Origin: JBJHBP01 sp050485685
GTDB lineage: Bacteria > Pseudomonadota > Gammaproteobacteria > Steroidobacterales > Rariloculaceae
Reading direction: 5' to 3'
DNA: 64,000 nucleotides
Assembly (NCBI GenBank): GCA_050485685.1
Contig: JBJHBW010000017.1
Coordinates: forward strand, 1 to 64,000
Positions 33,082-41,828 of this stretch are shown here, one piece after another. A model generated the notes under the pieces. That model saw only the letters and a list, made by a program, of their open reading frames with translations, did not search any database and had not been told where the DNA came from. The translations under genes were made by a program, and so were the position numbers. Positions within the stretch are counted from its first letter, which is position 1, and each line of letters begins with the position of its first letter.

Positions 33082-34212
33082 GTGCATTTTCCGCCACCCT
33101 CCGACGAAGCACTGGCCGTCAGCAATGAGCTGACGGCCCTGTTGCGCGAGGAGATCGCTCAGCAGGGCGGCTGGATTCCCTTCGATCGCTATATGCAGCG
33201 CGTGCTGTATGAGCCTGGTCTGGGCTACTACAGTGCCGGCAGCGTGAAGCTGGGGCCGGCCGGCGATTTCGTGACGGCGCCTGAGCTGAGTCCGGCGTTC
33301 GGGCGGCTGCTGGCGGCGGAGCTGGTGCCATGGCTGATGCAACTGGACCAGCCGGCGATCATTGAACTGGGTGCCGGTACCGGCGCGCTGGCGGAGCGGT
33401 TGCTGGGTTCGCTGCATGGGTTCCCCGGTCTGCAATACCTGATTCTCGAACCCGGTGCCGACCTTCGTCAGCGCCAGCAGCAGCGACTGGCCGCTTTCGG
33501 ACAGCGTGTGAAGTGGCTGGACACGTTGCCCCAGGAGCCCATGCAGGCGGTCGTGATCGGCAACGAAGTCGCGGATGCGCTGCCGGTGGCCTGCTTCGCC
33601 AGGCGTGGCGAACAGGTGATGGCGCGTGGCGTAGGTCACAGTGCGGGTCGCTTCCACTGGGCGGAGCGACCGGCCGACCGGATGCTGCTGACGGCGGTGG
33701 AGGCACTGGAAGACGCCCTGGGCGGAGACTTCGCGGACGGTTACCGTTCGGAGCTTTGCCCGATGCTGCCGCAGTGGATCGCTTCGCTCGCCGGCTCGCT
33801 GTCGCGTGGCGCCGTGCTGCTGATCGACTATGGATTGGTACGCCACGAGTATTACCATCCGTCACGGCGCGACGGCACGCTGATCTGCCATTACCGTCAT
33901 CACGCCCATGAGGATCCTTTCCTCTGGCCGGGACTTCAGGACCTGACCGCATGGGTGGATTTCAGTGCCTGCGCCGATGCCGCTGGCCAGGCGGGCATGG
34001 AGGTCGCCGGATTCACCACGCAGGCACAGTTTCTGGTGGAAAGGGCAGCGCAGGATCCGGCCGCGCTGGCCGATGCCTCACCGGCCGCTCTGGCGGCATT
34101 CAAGACGCTGATCCTGCCGGGCGAGATGGGCGAGCGCTTCAAGCTGATGCTGTTGAATCGCGGGCTGCGTGGTTGCCGCCTGTCGGGCAGGGATCTGCGC
34201 GGCCGTCTTTGA
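33082..34212 (+). CDS. MidA/NDUFAF7-like SAM-dependent methyltransferase
   Basis: A 376-residue protein starting at GTG, with AGGA upstream. Family wording is very clear: GWIPFDRYMQRVLYEPGLGYYS, GDFVTAPELSPAFGRLLA, the SAM loop IELGAGTGALAERLL, GNEVADALPV and LLIDYGLVRHEYYHPSR. The mitochondrial homologue NDUFAF7 methylates an arginine of the NDUFS2 subunit during complex I assembly. In bacteria the substrate is unproven. Here an NDUFA9-like gene lies about 2.4 kb away, which hints at, but does not show, a complex I link. It sits between the FolM-like gene (divergent) and cca (convergent). Confidence 0.92.
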   Translation: MHFPPPSDEALAVSNELTALLREEIAQQGGWIPFDRYMQRVLYEPGLGYYSAGSVKLGPAGDFVTAPELSPAFGRLLAAELVPWLMQLDQPAIIELGAGTGALAERLLGSLHGFPGLQYLILEPGADLRQRQQQRLAAFGQRVKWLDTLPQEPMQAVVIGNEVADALPVACFARRGEQVMARGVGHSAGRFHWAERPADRMLLTAVEALEDALGGDFADGYRSELCPMLPQWIASLAGSLSRGAVLLIDYGLVRHEYYHPSRRDGTLICHYRHHAHEDPFLWPGLQDLTAWVDFSACADAAGQAGMEVAGFTTQAQFLVERAAQDPAALADASPAALAAFKTLILPGEMGERFKLMLLNRGLRGCRLSGRDLRGRL

Positions 34213-34233
34213 GGCGGGGCGACGCCCTGTGTG

Positions 34234-35472
34234 TCAGGTTGATGCGCCTCTGCCCGACATGGCGGCTCTGATGGCGGCAATGCGCGCCTCGCGCAGCTTT
34301 GCGCCCAGGGCCGGCCCGCTCAGGCCTGTCTTGCGGGCGACGTCGGAGGCGGGCACGGCCTGGGCCGCGCGCAGCGCATCGCGCAGGTTGCGTGCCTGCG
34401 GATAGTCATCGTCTTCCAGACCGGTGCGGCCTCTGGCATCGGCCTCGCATGCAATCAGGAAATGCTCGAACTGCCCGGGCTGGCGCAGCCCGTCAACGGC
34501 CATGATCAGCTTGTAGATCGTCGATGGCTTGAGCTCTTGCGCCTTGTGCGCCAGACCGTGAAAGCGCGCGACCCGCAGTGCCAGCGTCATGAATGCGCGC
34601 GGCACGGGCAGGCGCTCTTCCATGGCAAGGATGATCCGTGCCGAGTGTTCCTCGTGCCCGTTGTGCTGTGGCAGCGTCTCGGCGGGGGTGACGGCTTTGC
34701 CGAGGTCATGAACCAGCACGGCGAAACGTATGGCGGGCACATCGCTGAGGCGCGCCGCCATGCGCAGCGCCATCAGTGTGTGCACGCCGGTATCTATTTC
34801 CGGATGCCAGCGCGGTGGCTGCGGCACGCCGAACAAGGCGTCGATTTCGGGGAAGATGCGGGCCAGTGCGCCGCACTCGCGCAGCAACTGAAAGTACAGA
34901 TCCGGCCGTGGCTCGGACAGGGCTTTCTCGGTCTCCTGCCACACACGCTCCGGTCGCAGCGCATCCACTTCGCCGCTGGTGACCATGTCACGCATCAGCG
35001 CCAGCGTTTCCGGCGCGACCGTAAATCCCAGCGGTTCGAATCGTGCAAGAAACCGCGCGACGCGCAGCAGACGCACCGGATCCTCGCGAAAGGCATTGCC
35101 GACGTGGCGTAACAGGCGGCGTTCGATGTCGCTGCGGCCGCCGCAGGGGTCTATGAGTTCTCCGTGTTCGTCGCGCGCCATCGCATTGATGGTCAGGTCC
35201 CGGCGCTGCAGATCCTGTTCCAGGGTGATGTCCGGCGCCGTGTTGAACTCGAACCCGGCATAGCCCGGCGCCACCTTGCTCTCGGTGCGCGCGAGCGCAT
35301 ATTGCTCTGCGGTTTGCGGATGAAGGAACACGGGGAAATCCTTGCCCACCGGCCGATAGCCTGCCGCAAGCAGTTCTTCCGCGGTCGCGCCCACGACCAC
35401 CCAGTCGCGGTCAGTGACCGGCAACCCGAGCAGCGCGTCGCGTACAGCGCCTCCGACTTCGTAAACCTCCAT
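34234..35472 (-). CDS. cca: Multifunctional CCA-adding tRNA nucleotidyltransferase
   Basis: Adds or repairs the 3' CCA of tRNAs, with 2',3'-cyclic phosphodiesterase and phosphatase functions in members with an HD domain. The ATG at 35472 begins MEVYEVGGAVRDALLGLPV and gives 412 residues, the E. coli length; the 29 codons upstream are not conserved. Motifs are GGAVRD, VTDRDWVVVG (metal-binding Asp pair), RRDLTINAMA, EDPVRLLRVARF, and the HD segment LVHDLGK. The gene is convergent with the MidA-like gene and divergent from the aminopeptidase gene, whose start lies 43 bases away. Confidence 0.97.
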   Translation of the reverse strand: MEVYEVGGAVRDALLGLPVTDRDWVVVGATAEELLAAGYRPVGKDFPVFLHPQTAEQYALARTESKVAPGYAGFEFNTAPDITLEQDLQRRDLTINAMARDEHGELIDPCGGRSDIERRLLRHVGNAFREDPVRLLRVARFLARFEPLGFTVAPETLALMRDMVTSGEVDALRPERVWQETEKALSEPRPDLYFQLLRECGALARIFPEIDALFGVPQPPRWHPEIDTGVHTLMALRMAARLSDVPAIRFAVLVHDLGKAVTPAETLPQHNGHEEHSARIILAMEERLPVPRAFMTLALRVARFHGLAHKAQELKPSTIYKLIMAVDGLRQPGQFEHFLIACEADARGRTGLEDDDYPQARNLRDALRAAQAVPASDVARKTGLSGPALGAKLREARIAAIRAAMSGRGAST

Positions 35473-35515
35473 CGCGGCATCATACCGTAGCGATTCGCAT
35501 GCTAATGTTTCAGCG

Positions 35516-36559
35516 ATGGCACGTCTGGCAAGGATCGCAACGTTACTGCTGCTGTTCACGCTGCTGAGCGGCTGCTCGTTGCCATACTACTGGCAGGCGG
35601 CCGGCGGGCAGATGCAGCTGCTGGCGAAGCGCACTTCCATCGCTGCCCTGCTTGACGATCCGGATACCGACCCGGCGCTGCGGGCTCGCCTTGAAACGGT
35701 GGTCGGCATCCGGCAGTTTGCGATCGACGAACTCGGCCTGCCGGATAACCGCAGCTACACCACCTACGCCGATCTCGGCCGGCCGTTCGCGGTGTGGAAT
35801 GTGGTCGCGGCGCCGGAGTTTTCCGTGCAGCCGGAGACCTGGTGTTTTCCTGTGGCCGGTTGCGTCAGTTATCGCGGTTTCTTTCGCCGTGAGGCTGCGG
35901 AGCGTTTCCAGTCGCGGCTGGATGAGCGCGGCTTCGATACTTACCTGGGCGGCGTACGCGCGTATTCCACGCTGGGTTTTTTCGCGGACCCGGTGCTCAA
36001 TACCATGCTGGCGGGATCGGACACGGACCTGGCCGCGCTGCTGTTTCACGAACTCGCGCATCAGCGGCTGTACATCAGGGATGACAGTGCGCTCAGCGAG
36101 GCGTTCGCAAGCGCCATCGAACAGTACGGTACCGAACTGTGGCTGACCCGGCATGGGGACGAGGGTGCGGTTGCGCGTTATCACGAACGTCTGGCCCGGC
36201 GCAGCGACTTTGCCGCGCTGGTGGCCAGGCAGCGCGACCGGCTCGCCCTCATCTACGCGCGCGATGACCCGGAAGAAGTGATGCGCGAGGCCAAGCGCGC
36301 GGCATTTAGTACGCTGCAGGACGAATACCGGGAGACGCGCTCAGCCTGGGGCGATGTGCCGGACTACGATGCCTGGTTCGCGCAGCCGCTGAACAATGCC
36401 ATCATCGCCGCCGTCGTGACTTACGAAGGCTGGTTGCCGGCTTTGCGTGCGCGACTCGATGAAGTCGGGCTGTCGCAGTTCTATGCCGACATGGATGAGC
36501 TGGCCGGACTTGCGCCCGAGGCGCGTGAAGCCCGGCTCACGGCCTGGGGCGATTCCTGA
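35516..36559 (+). CDS. Putative zinc aminopeptidase lipoprotein (DUF2265/PF10023 type)
   Basis: A 347-residue protein with a lipoprotein signal ending LLSGC (Cys20). The family wording YYWQAAGGQMQLL comes straight after the lipobox, and the zinc-binding HELAHQ lies at about residues 179-184, with SEAFASAIEQYG downstream supplying the third ligand (Glu). The family is annotated as predicted aminopeptidase, but its activity is little studied. It should be anchored on the periplasmic side of a membrane. It ends 4 bases before the stop of the converging NDUFA9-like gene. The ATG at 35516 has no strong ribosome site, but the lipoprotein signal fixes it. Confidence 0.86.
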   Translation: MARLARIATLLLLFTLLSGCSLPYYWQAAGGQMQLLAKRTSIAALLDDPDTDPALRARLETVVGIRQFAIDELGLPDNRSYTTYADLGRPFAVWNVVAAPEFSVQPETWCFPVAGCVSYRGFFRREAAERFQSRLDERGFDTYLGGVRAYSTLGFFADPVLNTMLAGSDTDLAALLFHELAHQRLYIRDDSALSEAFASAIEQYGTELWLTRHGDEGAVARYHERLARRSDFAALVARQRDRLALIYARDDPEEVMREAKRAAFSTLQDEYRETRSAWGDVPDYDAWFAQPLNNAIIAAVVTYEGWLPALRARLDEVGLSQFYADMDELAGLAPEAREARLTAWGDS

Positions 36560-36563
36560 CCGC

Positions 36564-37538
36564 TCAGTGCCGACCGGACCCCCGCAGTCGCGACATCGTG
36601 TCCTTGTGTCCGCGCGGGGTGAGGTACTGGGGAACAATGGTTTTCATTGCACGTGGTGTGATGCCCAGTGGCGCGAAACCGTCCTCGGTGCAGACACTGC
36701 CCACAGTCAGCGATCGGAAGTTGTCCATGGAGAACGGCTTGCCGGGCAGCAGATAATCGGCCGTCAGGGCCTGCAGGCGCCCCAGTGAATCCGGCAGAGG
36801 GAGTACAAGACGACGCAGTCTGAGCTGCTGGCGCACGTAGCTGACGATCTCGCTCAGCGTGAATATGTCCGGCCCGCACAGCTGGTAGGTCTGTCCGCAG
36901 GTGGCAGGGTCGGTCAGCGCGCGGGCGAACGCGTCAACCACGTCTTCCACATACACCGGCGCGAAACGTGCATCGGCGCGTGCCAGGGGCAGCACCGGCA
37001 TGATACGCAGCAGTCCTGCGAAACGATTGATGAACGAATCGTCCGGCCCGAAGATCACGGACGGACGGAATATGGTGTAGCGAAGATCCTCGCCGGCAGT
37101 GTTGCGGATCGCGTCTTCAGCCTGCCCCTTGGTTTTCAGGTAATGGCTGGGGCCGCGCTCGGCGTTGGCTTTCAGCGCGCTCATCTGCAGGAGCCTGCCA
37201 GTGCCGGTTTCAAGGCAGGCCGTCAGCAGTTTCTCGGTCAGTTCCAGATGCGCAACGCGAAAGCCACTGCCATCGTGGCCCTTCTCATTGAGAATGCCGA
37301 CCAGGTTGATCGCCACATCGCAACCGCGCAGCAGGCGCTGCAGCGTGGCCGGGTCGTGAATATCGGCGTCCACCAGGTGCACGCCAGGCAGCACCAGCAG
37401 GCGTCGCGCCCGTTCCCGGTTGCGTGTAGGAATGCGGACTTCGTAACCGAGCTTGATCAGCCGGCTGGCGAGCGAGCGCCCGACGAAGCCGGAGCCGCCC
37501 AGCATGCATACCACTCCTGAGCCCGATCCAATAGCCAT
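36564..37538 (-). CDS. Complex I NDUFA9-like NAD(P)-binding protein
   Basis: A 324-residue atypical short-chain dehydrogenase. The N terminus carries the nucleotide loop GGSGFVGRSLASRL. Then come NLVGILNE, the HYLKTKGQAED segment in place of the usual YxxxK, and TIFRPSVIFGPDDSFINRFA, a stretch characteristic of NDUFA9-type proteins. The mitochondrial relative is an accessory subunit of respiratory complex I; bacterial ones are often near ubiquinone or respiration genes and their role is not settled. No nuo genes are in the window. The first Met may be later (MLGGSGFVG at residue 12), which would place the loop at the very start. Confidence 0.87.
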   Translation of the reverse strand: MAIGSGSGVVCMLGGSGFVGRSLASRLIKLGYEVRIPTRNRERARRLLVLPGVHLVDADIHDPATLQRLLRGCDVAINLVGILNEKGHDGSGFRVAHLELTEKLLTACLETGTGRLLQMSALKANAERGPSHYLKTKGQAEDAIRNTAGEDLRYTIFRPSVIFGPDDSFINRFAGLLRIMPVLPLARADARFAPVYVEDVVDAFARALTDPATCGQTYQLCGPDIFTLSEIVSYVRQQLRLRRLVLPLPDSLGRLQALTADYLLPGKPFSMDNFRSLTVGSVCTEDGFAPLGITPRAMKTIVPQYLTPRGHKDTMSRLRGSGRH

Positions 37539-37592
37539 GCCCGCATTCTAATCGAATTGCGTGCGCGTCGCGGGGCGCTCAGCAGGTCGGCG

Positions 37593-39020
37593 TCAGCGCA
37601 TCTGAACGATCTGCTCGCGATCGTCGCGCCGTACCTGCAGCAGGATGGTGCGAGCATCCTCGATCACGCCGCGCGCATCGGAAACACTTCGAATGCGCTC
37701 GCGGTTGACGTGCGTGATGATGTCGCCGCGTCGCAGTCCGCGTTGCCAGGCTTCGCTTTCCTGCGGGACGGCAACCACGAGTACGCCTTCCGTGCCGGAG
37801 AATCCGGGCCGTGAGGTGTCATGGTTCGCCAGCTCCACGCCGCGAAATGACGGATCGACCTCGCCGAGACCTTCCGGCGGCTGCGGTCGTTGCGGGGCGC
37901 CGCGGGCCGGGCGTGCGGCACTGGCCTGCTGCTGCTGTTCGCCCAGTGTGGCGGTGACGGTGCGGCGTTCGCCGTCTCGAATGAACACCACGGTGACGCG
38001 GTCGCCGGGATGATGCAGGCCAATGGCGGCACGCAATGCGCCCGGGTCGCGTACCGGACGTTCGTTGACGGAGACGATGACGTCATTGACGCGCAGTCCC
38101 GCCTGTTCCGCCGCGGAATCGGGCACGATCTGTGTGACCAGCGCACCTGCGGTGTCGCCCAGCCTGTAGATGGAGGCCGTCTCCGGTGTGATCGGATTGA
38201 TCGAGATGCCGAGCAGGCCGCGCCTGACCTCGCCGTGCTCGATCAGCTGATCCATGACATTGCGAGCCATCGTGACCGGGATCGCGAAACCGATGCCGAT
38301 GTTGCCGCCGGTGCGCGACAGGATGGCTGAATTGATGCCCACCAGCTGTCCGTTCAGGTCGATCAGCGCCCCGCCTGAGTTTCCGGGGTTGATGGATGCG
38401 TCGGTCTGGATGAAATCCTCATAGGCTTCGGAATTCAGTCCGCTGCGGCCGAGTCCGCTGACGATGCCGGATGTGACGGTGTGTGAGAAACCGAAAGGGT
38501 TGCCGATCGCGACCACATAGTCGCCGACGCGCAGACTGTCGGAATTGCCGAAACGGATTTCGGTGAGGCTGTTCGCATCGACTTTCAGTACGGCAATGTC
38601 GGAACCGGCATCGGAGCCCACCACCCGCGCTTCCAGGCTGCGATTGTCGTACAGGGTGACGGTAATGCGTTCGGCGTTCTCGACCACGTGGTGATTGGTG
38701 ATGATGTAGCCTTCGGCCGCATTGACGATGACGCCGGAGCCGGCGCTCTGCACCGGCGGCCGCGCGCCGCCCTGCGGCGCGGACGGATCCATCAGTTCGC
38801 GCAGCAGGTCGCGTCCGGAGCGGCCGCTGACCGAGATGTTTACGACCGCCGGGGACACCTGTTCAATCATCGGCGCCAGACTCGGCACCTGCTGGCCGAC
38901 GATTCCCCCGACCGGCTGGGACAGCGCCGTGATCGGCAGCGTGAACACCAGGAGCAGGGCTGCAAGCGCCACCAGCGGCCGGATGGAAACTGAAAGGTGC
39001 CGTTCGTCGATGATCGTCAT
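37593..39020 (-). CDS. degQ: Do-family periplasmic serine protease (DegQ/DegP type)
   Basis: A 475-residue trypsin-like protease with two PDZ domains that degrades or refolds damaged envelope proteins. The open frame extends to 39374, but the ATG at 39020 has AAGG 8 bases upstream and starts the signal peptide (VALAALLLVFTLPITALSQ). The triad is His111 (TNHHVV), Asp141 (SDIAVLKV) and Ser215 (NPGNSGGALI). PDZ1 follows from about 290 (GLLGISINPI) and PDZ2 near the end (GFSGTEGVLVVAVPQ); the linker (about 365-390) is rich in Gln, Pro and Ala. It is divergent from nrdJa across a 591-base regulatory region. Confidence 0.94.
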   Translation of the reverse strand: MTIIDERHLSVSIRPLVALAALLLVFTLPITALSQPVGGIVGQQVPSLAPMIEQVSPAVVNISVSGRSGRDLLRELMDPSAPQGGARPPVQSAGSGVIVNAAEGYIITNHHVVENAERITVTLYDNRSLEARVVGSDAGSDIAVLKVDANSLTEIRFGNSDSLRVGDYVVAIGNPFGFSHTVTSGIVSGLGRSGLNSEAYEDFIQTDASINPGNSGGALIDLNGQLVGINSAILSRTGGNIGIGFAIPVTMARNVMDQLIEHGEVRRGLLGISINPITPETASIYRLGDTAGALVTQIVPDSAAEQAGLRVNDVIVSVNERPVRDPGALRAAIGLHHPGDRVTVVFIRDGERRTVTATLGEQQQQASAARPARGAPQRPQPPEGLGEVDPSFRGVELANHDTSRPGFSGTEGVLVVAVPQESEAWQRGLRRGDIITHVNRERIRSVSDARGVIEDARTILLQVRRDDREQIVQMR

Positions 39021-39241
39021 GGGCATTACCTTGCTGTTGCTGCACGGCCCTGCCAGCGTCCCGGCCCGGCCTTGATGTTCACCTATTGTATGACGCTTCG
39101 GCATTTCCGTGCCGTGCCGAGTTCCATCCGTTTGCGCCCCGCGTGCCCGCTGGCGTCGACGCACACAGGTTTTCAGTGCCCGGGCGTGACTGCCGGTGAC
39201 AAAGCTGTGGATTAGCTGTGTTCCGGCGGGGGACAGGCTGG

Positions 39242-39257
39242 GCACAATATATAGTGG
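39242..39257. promoter_or_regulatory. NrdR box (upstream copy)
   Basis: GCACAATATATAGTGG matches the NrdR box consensus (ACACWATATMTWGTGT) at 14 of 16 positions, with both ends the only mismatches. It lies 354 bases before nrdJa and 179 bp (centre to centre) from the second strong box at 39421. NrdR is the ATP/dATP-sensing repressor of ribonucleotide reductase genes. Confidence 0.7.
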
Positions 39258-39326
39258 CGTTGTCTCCGGGTCGCAGATCGCGGGAGAATTCCGTGGAGTG
39301 CCCGGGCCCGGGCCCCGAGAGTTTTC

Positions 39327-39363
39327 TAATATGTTGATATTAAAACGGATAATATAAATTATC
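39327..39363. promoter_or_regulatory. Pair of AT-rich palindromes in the degQ-nrdJa intergenic region
   Basis: TAATAT-GTTG-ATATTA (39327-39342) and GATAAT-ATAA-ATTATC (39348-39363) are perfect 6-bp inverted repeats, both with 4-base spacers. Their centres are 21 bp apart, two turns of the helix. A 14-bp GC palindrome built on CCCGGGCCCGGG (39300-39313) lies just upstream. The regulator is not known. Confidence 0.45.
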
Positions 39364-39380
39364 GAGCTTGTCATAAAGTC

Positions 39381-39409
39381 TTGACAGCGACTGTCCGGCG
39401 TCCTACCCT
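39381..39409 (+). promoter_or_regulatory. Promoter of nrdJa-nrdJb
   Basis: A perfect -35, TTGACA (39381-39386), is followed after 17 bases by TACCCT (39404-39409), which keeps the first T, the A and the last T of the -10 consensus. Transcription would start near 39416, right at the NrdR box 39421-39436, so a bound repressor would block it. The AT-rich stretch upstream could act as an UP element. Confidence 0.6.
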
Positions 39410-39420
39410 ACGCTGCAGCG

Positions 39421-39436
39421 ACACTACATCTTGTGT
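39421..39436. promoter_or_regulatory. NrdR box (promoter-proximal copy)
   Basis: ACACTACATCTTGTGT matches the NrdR consensus at 15 of 16 positions. It lies at the predicted transcription start of nrdJa. NrdR boxes usually come as tandem pairs about 31 bp apart; at exactly +31 (39452-39467) CCACATAACGTAGCGG is a weak partner (9 of 16). Confidence 0.8.
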
Positions 39437-39506
39437 CGGTGCAAACAAGCTCCACATAACGTAGCGGCAAGGGCTGCACTGCTGGCTCGCGGGAGGCTTT
39501 TACGCA

Positions 39507-39545
39507 AAAAACGTCGCACCGTCCGACCGCGGAAGCGACGTTTTT
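39507..39545 (+). terminator. Terminator-like hairpin in the nrdJa leader
   Basis: AAAAACGTCGC (39507-39517) and GCGACGTTTTT (39535-39545) form a perfect 11-bp stem with a 17-base loop and end in a T tract, an intrinsic terminator shape that also works on the other strand. It lies about 90 bases after the predicted nrdJa transcription start and 66 bases before the start codon. The flanking genes are divergent, so there is no coding gene for it to end. Confidence 0.6.
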
Positions 39546-39611
39546 CGGGTAGAAGACGCCATACGGATTGTGGAAACCGCGAAAGCTGCGGACAGAGGGG
39601 TATTCGCAATC

Positions 39612-41759
39612 ATGAATATGGCGTTGCAGGTCAAGGCAACGAGGCTGACTGACATTCCTCTGCAGGAAGCCTCATACGACATCTGGGATAAGAAATACCG
39701 GCTCAAGACCAGGAGCGGAAGCGCGGTGGATGCAGACATCCAGGCTTCCTACGAGCGGGTTGCACGTGCACTTGCGGATGTCGAGGCGCCGGAGAAGCGC
39801 GACTTCTGGTTCGAGCGCTTTGTCTGGGCCCTGCAGCGCGGCGCCATTCCTGCCGGCCGGATCACCTCCAATGCCGGCGCGGGACTACACAAGCCGGCCA
39901 CCTCGACCATCAACTGCACTGTGTCGGGCACGATCCGCGATTCCATGGACGATATCCTCGCCAAGGTCCATGAAGCCGGCCTGACGCTGAAATGCGGCTG
40001 CGGTATCGGCTATGAATACTCCACGCTGCGTCCGCGCGGTGCGTATGTGTCCGGTGCCGGGGCGTATACGTCCGGGCCGCTGTCGTTCATGGATATCTAC
40101 GACCGCATGTGCTTTACGGTGTCGTCGGCCGGCGGCCGCCGCGGCGCGCAGATGGCAACCTTCGACATCGGCCATCCCGACGCGGTGGATTTCGTGCGCG
40201 CCAAGCGTGAGGACGGACGGCTTCGCCAGTTCAATCTGTCACTGCTGGTCACCGACGAATTCATGCAGGCGGTCAAGGAAGATCGCACCTGGAAGCTCGC
40301 GTTTCCGGTCACGCAGAAGGAAGTCGACGAAGATGGCCTGGACCTGACCGACGACGAGCAGGTCGTGTGGCGCGAGTGGCCCATCCAGGGCGGATACGTG
40401 GGCGACGGTACCGGCAAGGTGGCGTGCCGCGTCTATCGCACGCTGCCCGCCAGGCGCATGTGGGACCTGATCATGTCCTCCACCTACGATTTCGCCGAGC
40501 CCGGTTTCGTTCTCATCGACCGCGTCAATGAAATGAACAACAACTGGTTCGACGAGAACATACGCGCGACGAACCCCTGTGGTGAACAGCCGCTGCCGCC
40601 TTATGGCTCCTGCCTGCTGGGTTCGATCAATCTGACGAAGTTCGTGAATGCGCCCTTCACCGAACAGGCCGGTTTCGACTGGGACGAGTTCCGCGAAGTC
40701 GTGCAGGTGTTCACTCGCATGCTGGACAACGTCGTCGAGATCAACGGTCTGCCGCTGCCTCAGCAGCGCGACGAGATTACCCGCAAGCGGCGTCACGGCA
40801 TGGGCTTCCTGGGTCTTGGTTCGGCGATCACGATGCTGCGTATGCGCTACGGTTCCGAAGCGTCGGTGCGGTTCACCGAGGATGTCGCGCGCGAGCTGGC
40901 GGTGGCCGGCTGGCAGACCGGTCTGGAACTTGCGAAGGAAAAAGGCCCGGCGCCGCTGCTGACGCAGGAATTCACGGTGACCGAAGAGATGCTGCGCAAG
41001 CGTCCCGAAATGCGCGATGACGGCTACAAGGTCGGTGACAGCGTGCCGGGGCGCATTCTTCATGCGCGTTACAGCCGCTACATGCAGCGAGTGCGTGAGG
41101 TCGCACCGGAACTGGTGGACGAAATTGAACGGCACGGCGCGCGCTTCACACATCACAGCTCCATCGCGCCTACCGGTACGATCTCACTGTCGCTGGCCAA
41201 CAATGCCAGCAACGGCATAGAGCCTTCTTTCGCGCATCACTATTTCCGCAATGTGATCCGCGAAGGGCGCAAGACCAAGGAAAAGATCGACGTATTCTCC
41301 TTCGAACTGCTCGCTTACCGTGCGCTGGTCAATCCGAAGGCGCTGCCCGGATCCGACAAGCCGGGTGAGCAGCTGCCGGACTATTTCGTCAGCTCCGACG
41401 ACGTGTCACCCACTGAGCACGTGGATATACAGGCTGCCGCGCAGAAGTGGGTGGATTCGTCCATTTCCAAGACCGCGAATGTGCCCACGGACTACCCGTA
41501 CGAGACGTTCAAGGACATCTACATGTACGCGTACGAGAAGGGCCTGAAGGGATGCACGACGTTCCGGTTCAACCCGGAAGCATTCCAGGGCGTGCTGGTG
41601 AAGGAAAAGGATCTCAAGAGCACGGTATACAGGTTCACACTGGATGACGGCTCGACCGTTGAAGCCAGGGGCGACGAAGAGATCGAGTACGACGGTGAGA
41701 AGCACACCGCGGCGAATCTGTTTGATGCGCTCAAGGAAGGCTACTACGGCAAGTGGTGA
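39612..41759 (+). CDS. nrdJa: Adenosylcobalamin-dependent ribonucleoside-diphosphate reductase, catalytic part NrdJa
   Basis: Class II ribonucleotide reductase reduces ribonucleotides to deoxyribonucleotides using a B12-generated radical, with or without oxygen. The ATG at 39612 (MNMALQVKATRLTDIP) is preferred; a GTG 14 codons earlier is possible. The 715-residue protein shows the active-site loop NPCGE (Asn321, Cys323, Glu325), SINLTKFV, and the substrate phosphate-binding APTGTISL. The frame stops at about 715 residues without the cysteine-rich tail of single-chain NrdJ; that tail is encoded separately by the next gene, as in Pseudomonas aeruginosa. NrdR boxes and a -35/-10 pair lie upstream. 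The nrdR gene itself is not in the window. Confidence 0.96.
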   Translation: MNMALQVKATRLTDIPLQEASYDIWDKKYRLKTRSGSAVDADIQASYERVARALADVEAPEKRDFWFERFVWALQRGAIPAGRITSNAGAGLHKPATSTINCTVSGTIRDSMDDILAKVHEAGLTLKCGCGIGYEYSTLRPRGAYVSGAGAYTSGPLSFMDIYDRMCFTVSSAGGRRGAQMATFDIGHPDAVDFVRAKREDGRLRQFNLSLLVTDEFMQAVKEDRTWKLAFPVTQKEVDEDGLDLTDDEQVVWREWPIQGGYVGDGTGKVACRVYRTLPARRMWDLIMSSTYDFAEPGFVLIDRVNEMNNNWFDENIRATNPCGEQPLPPYGSCLLGSINLTKFVNAPFTEQAGFDWDEFREVVQVFTRMLDNVVEINGLPLPQQRDEITRKRRHGMGFLGLGSAITMLRMRYGSEASVRFTEDVARELAVAGWQTGLELAKEKGPAPLLTQEFTVTEEMLRKRPEMRDDGYKVGDSVPGRILHARYSRYMQRVREVAPELVDEIERHGARFTHHSSIAPTGTISLSLANNASNGIEPSFAHHYFRNVIREGRKTKEKIDVFSFELLAYRALVNPKALPGSDKPGEQLPDYFVSSDDVSPTEHVDIQAAAQKWVDSSISKTANVPTDYPYETFKDIYMYAYEKGLKGCTTFRFNPEAFQGVLVKEKDLKSTVYRFTLDDGSTVEARGDEEIEYDGEKHTAANLFDALKEGYYGKW

Positions 41760-41828
41760 ACGGCCGGCACGTCAGCCGAGTGAATGGATGACGGAACCGG
41801 GCGGAAAAATTTTTACGGGGCTACACAG

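Noticed and set aside
39021..39611. Cobalamin riboswitch upstream of the B12-dependent reductase
   Set aside because: I looked for the conserved B12-box core and found none; only NrdR boxes and the hairpin are supported.
39431..39652. Small Arg-rich frame in the nrdJa leader (73 codons)
   Set aside because: It starts at TTG, has no ribosome site, runs through the hairpin and overlaps nrdJa; likely chance.
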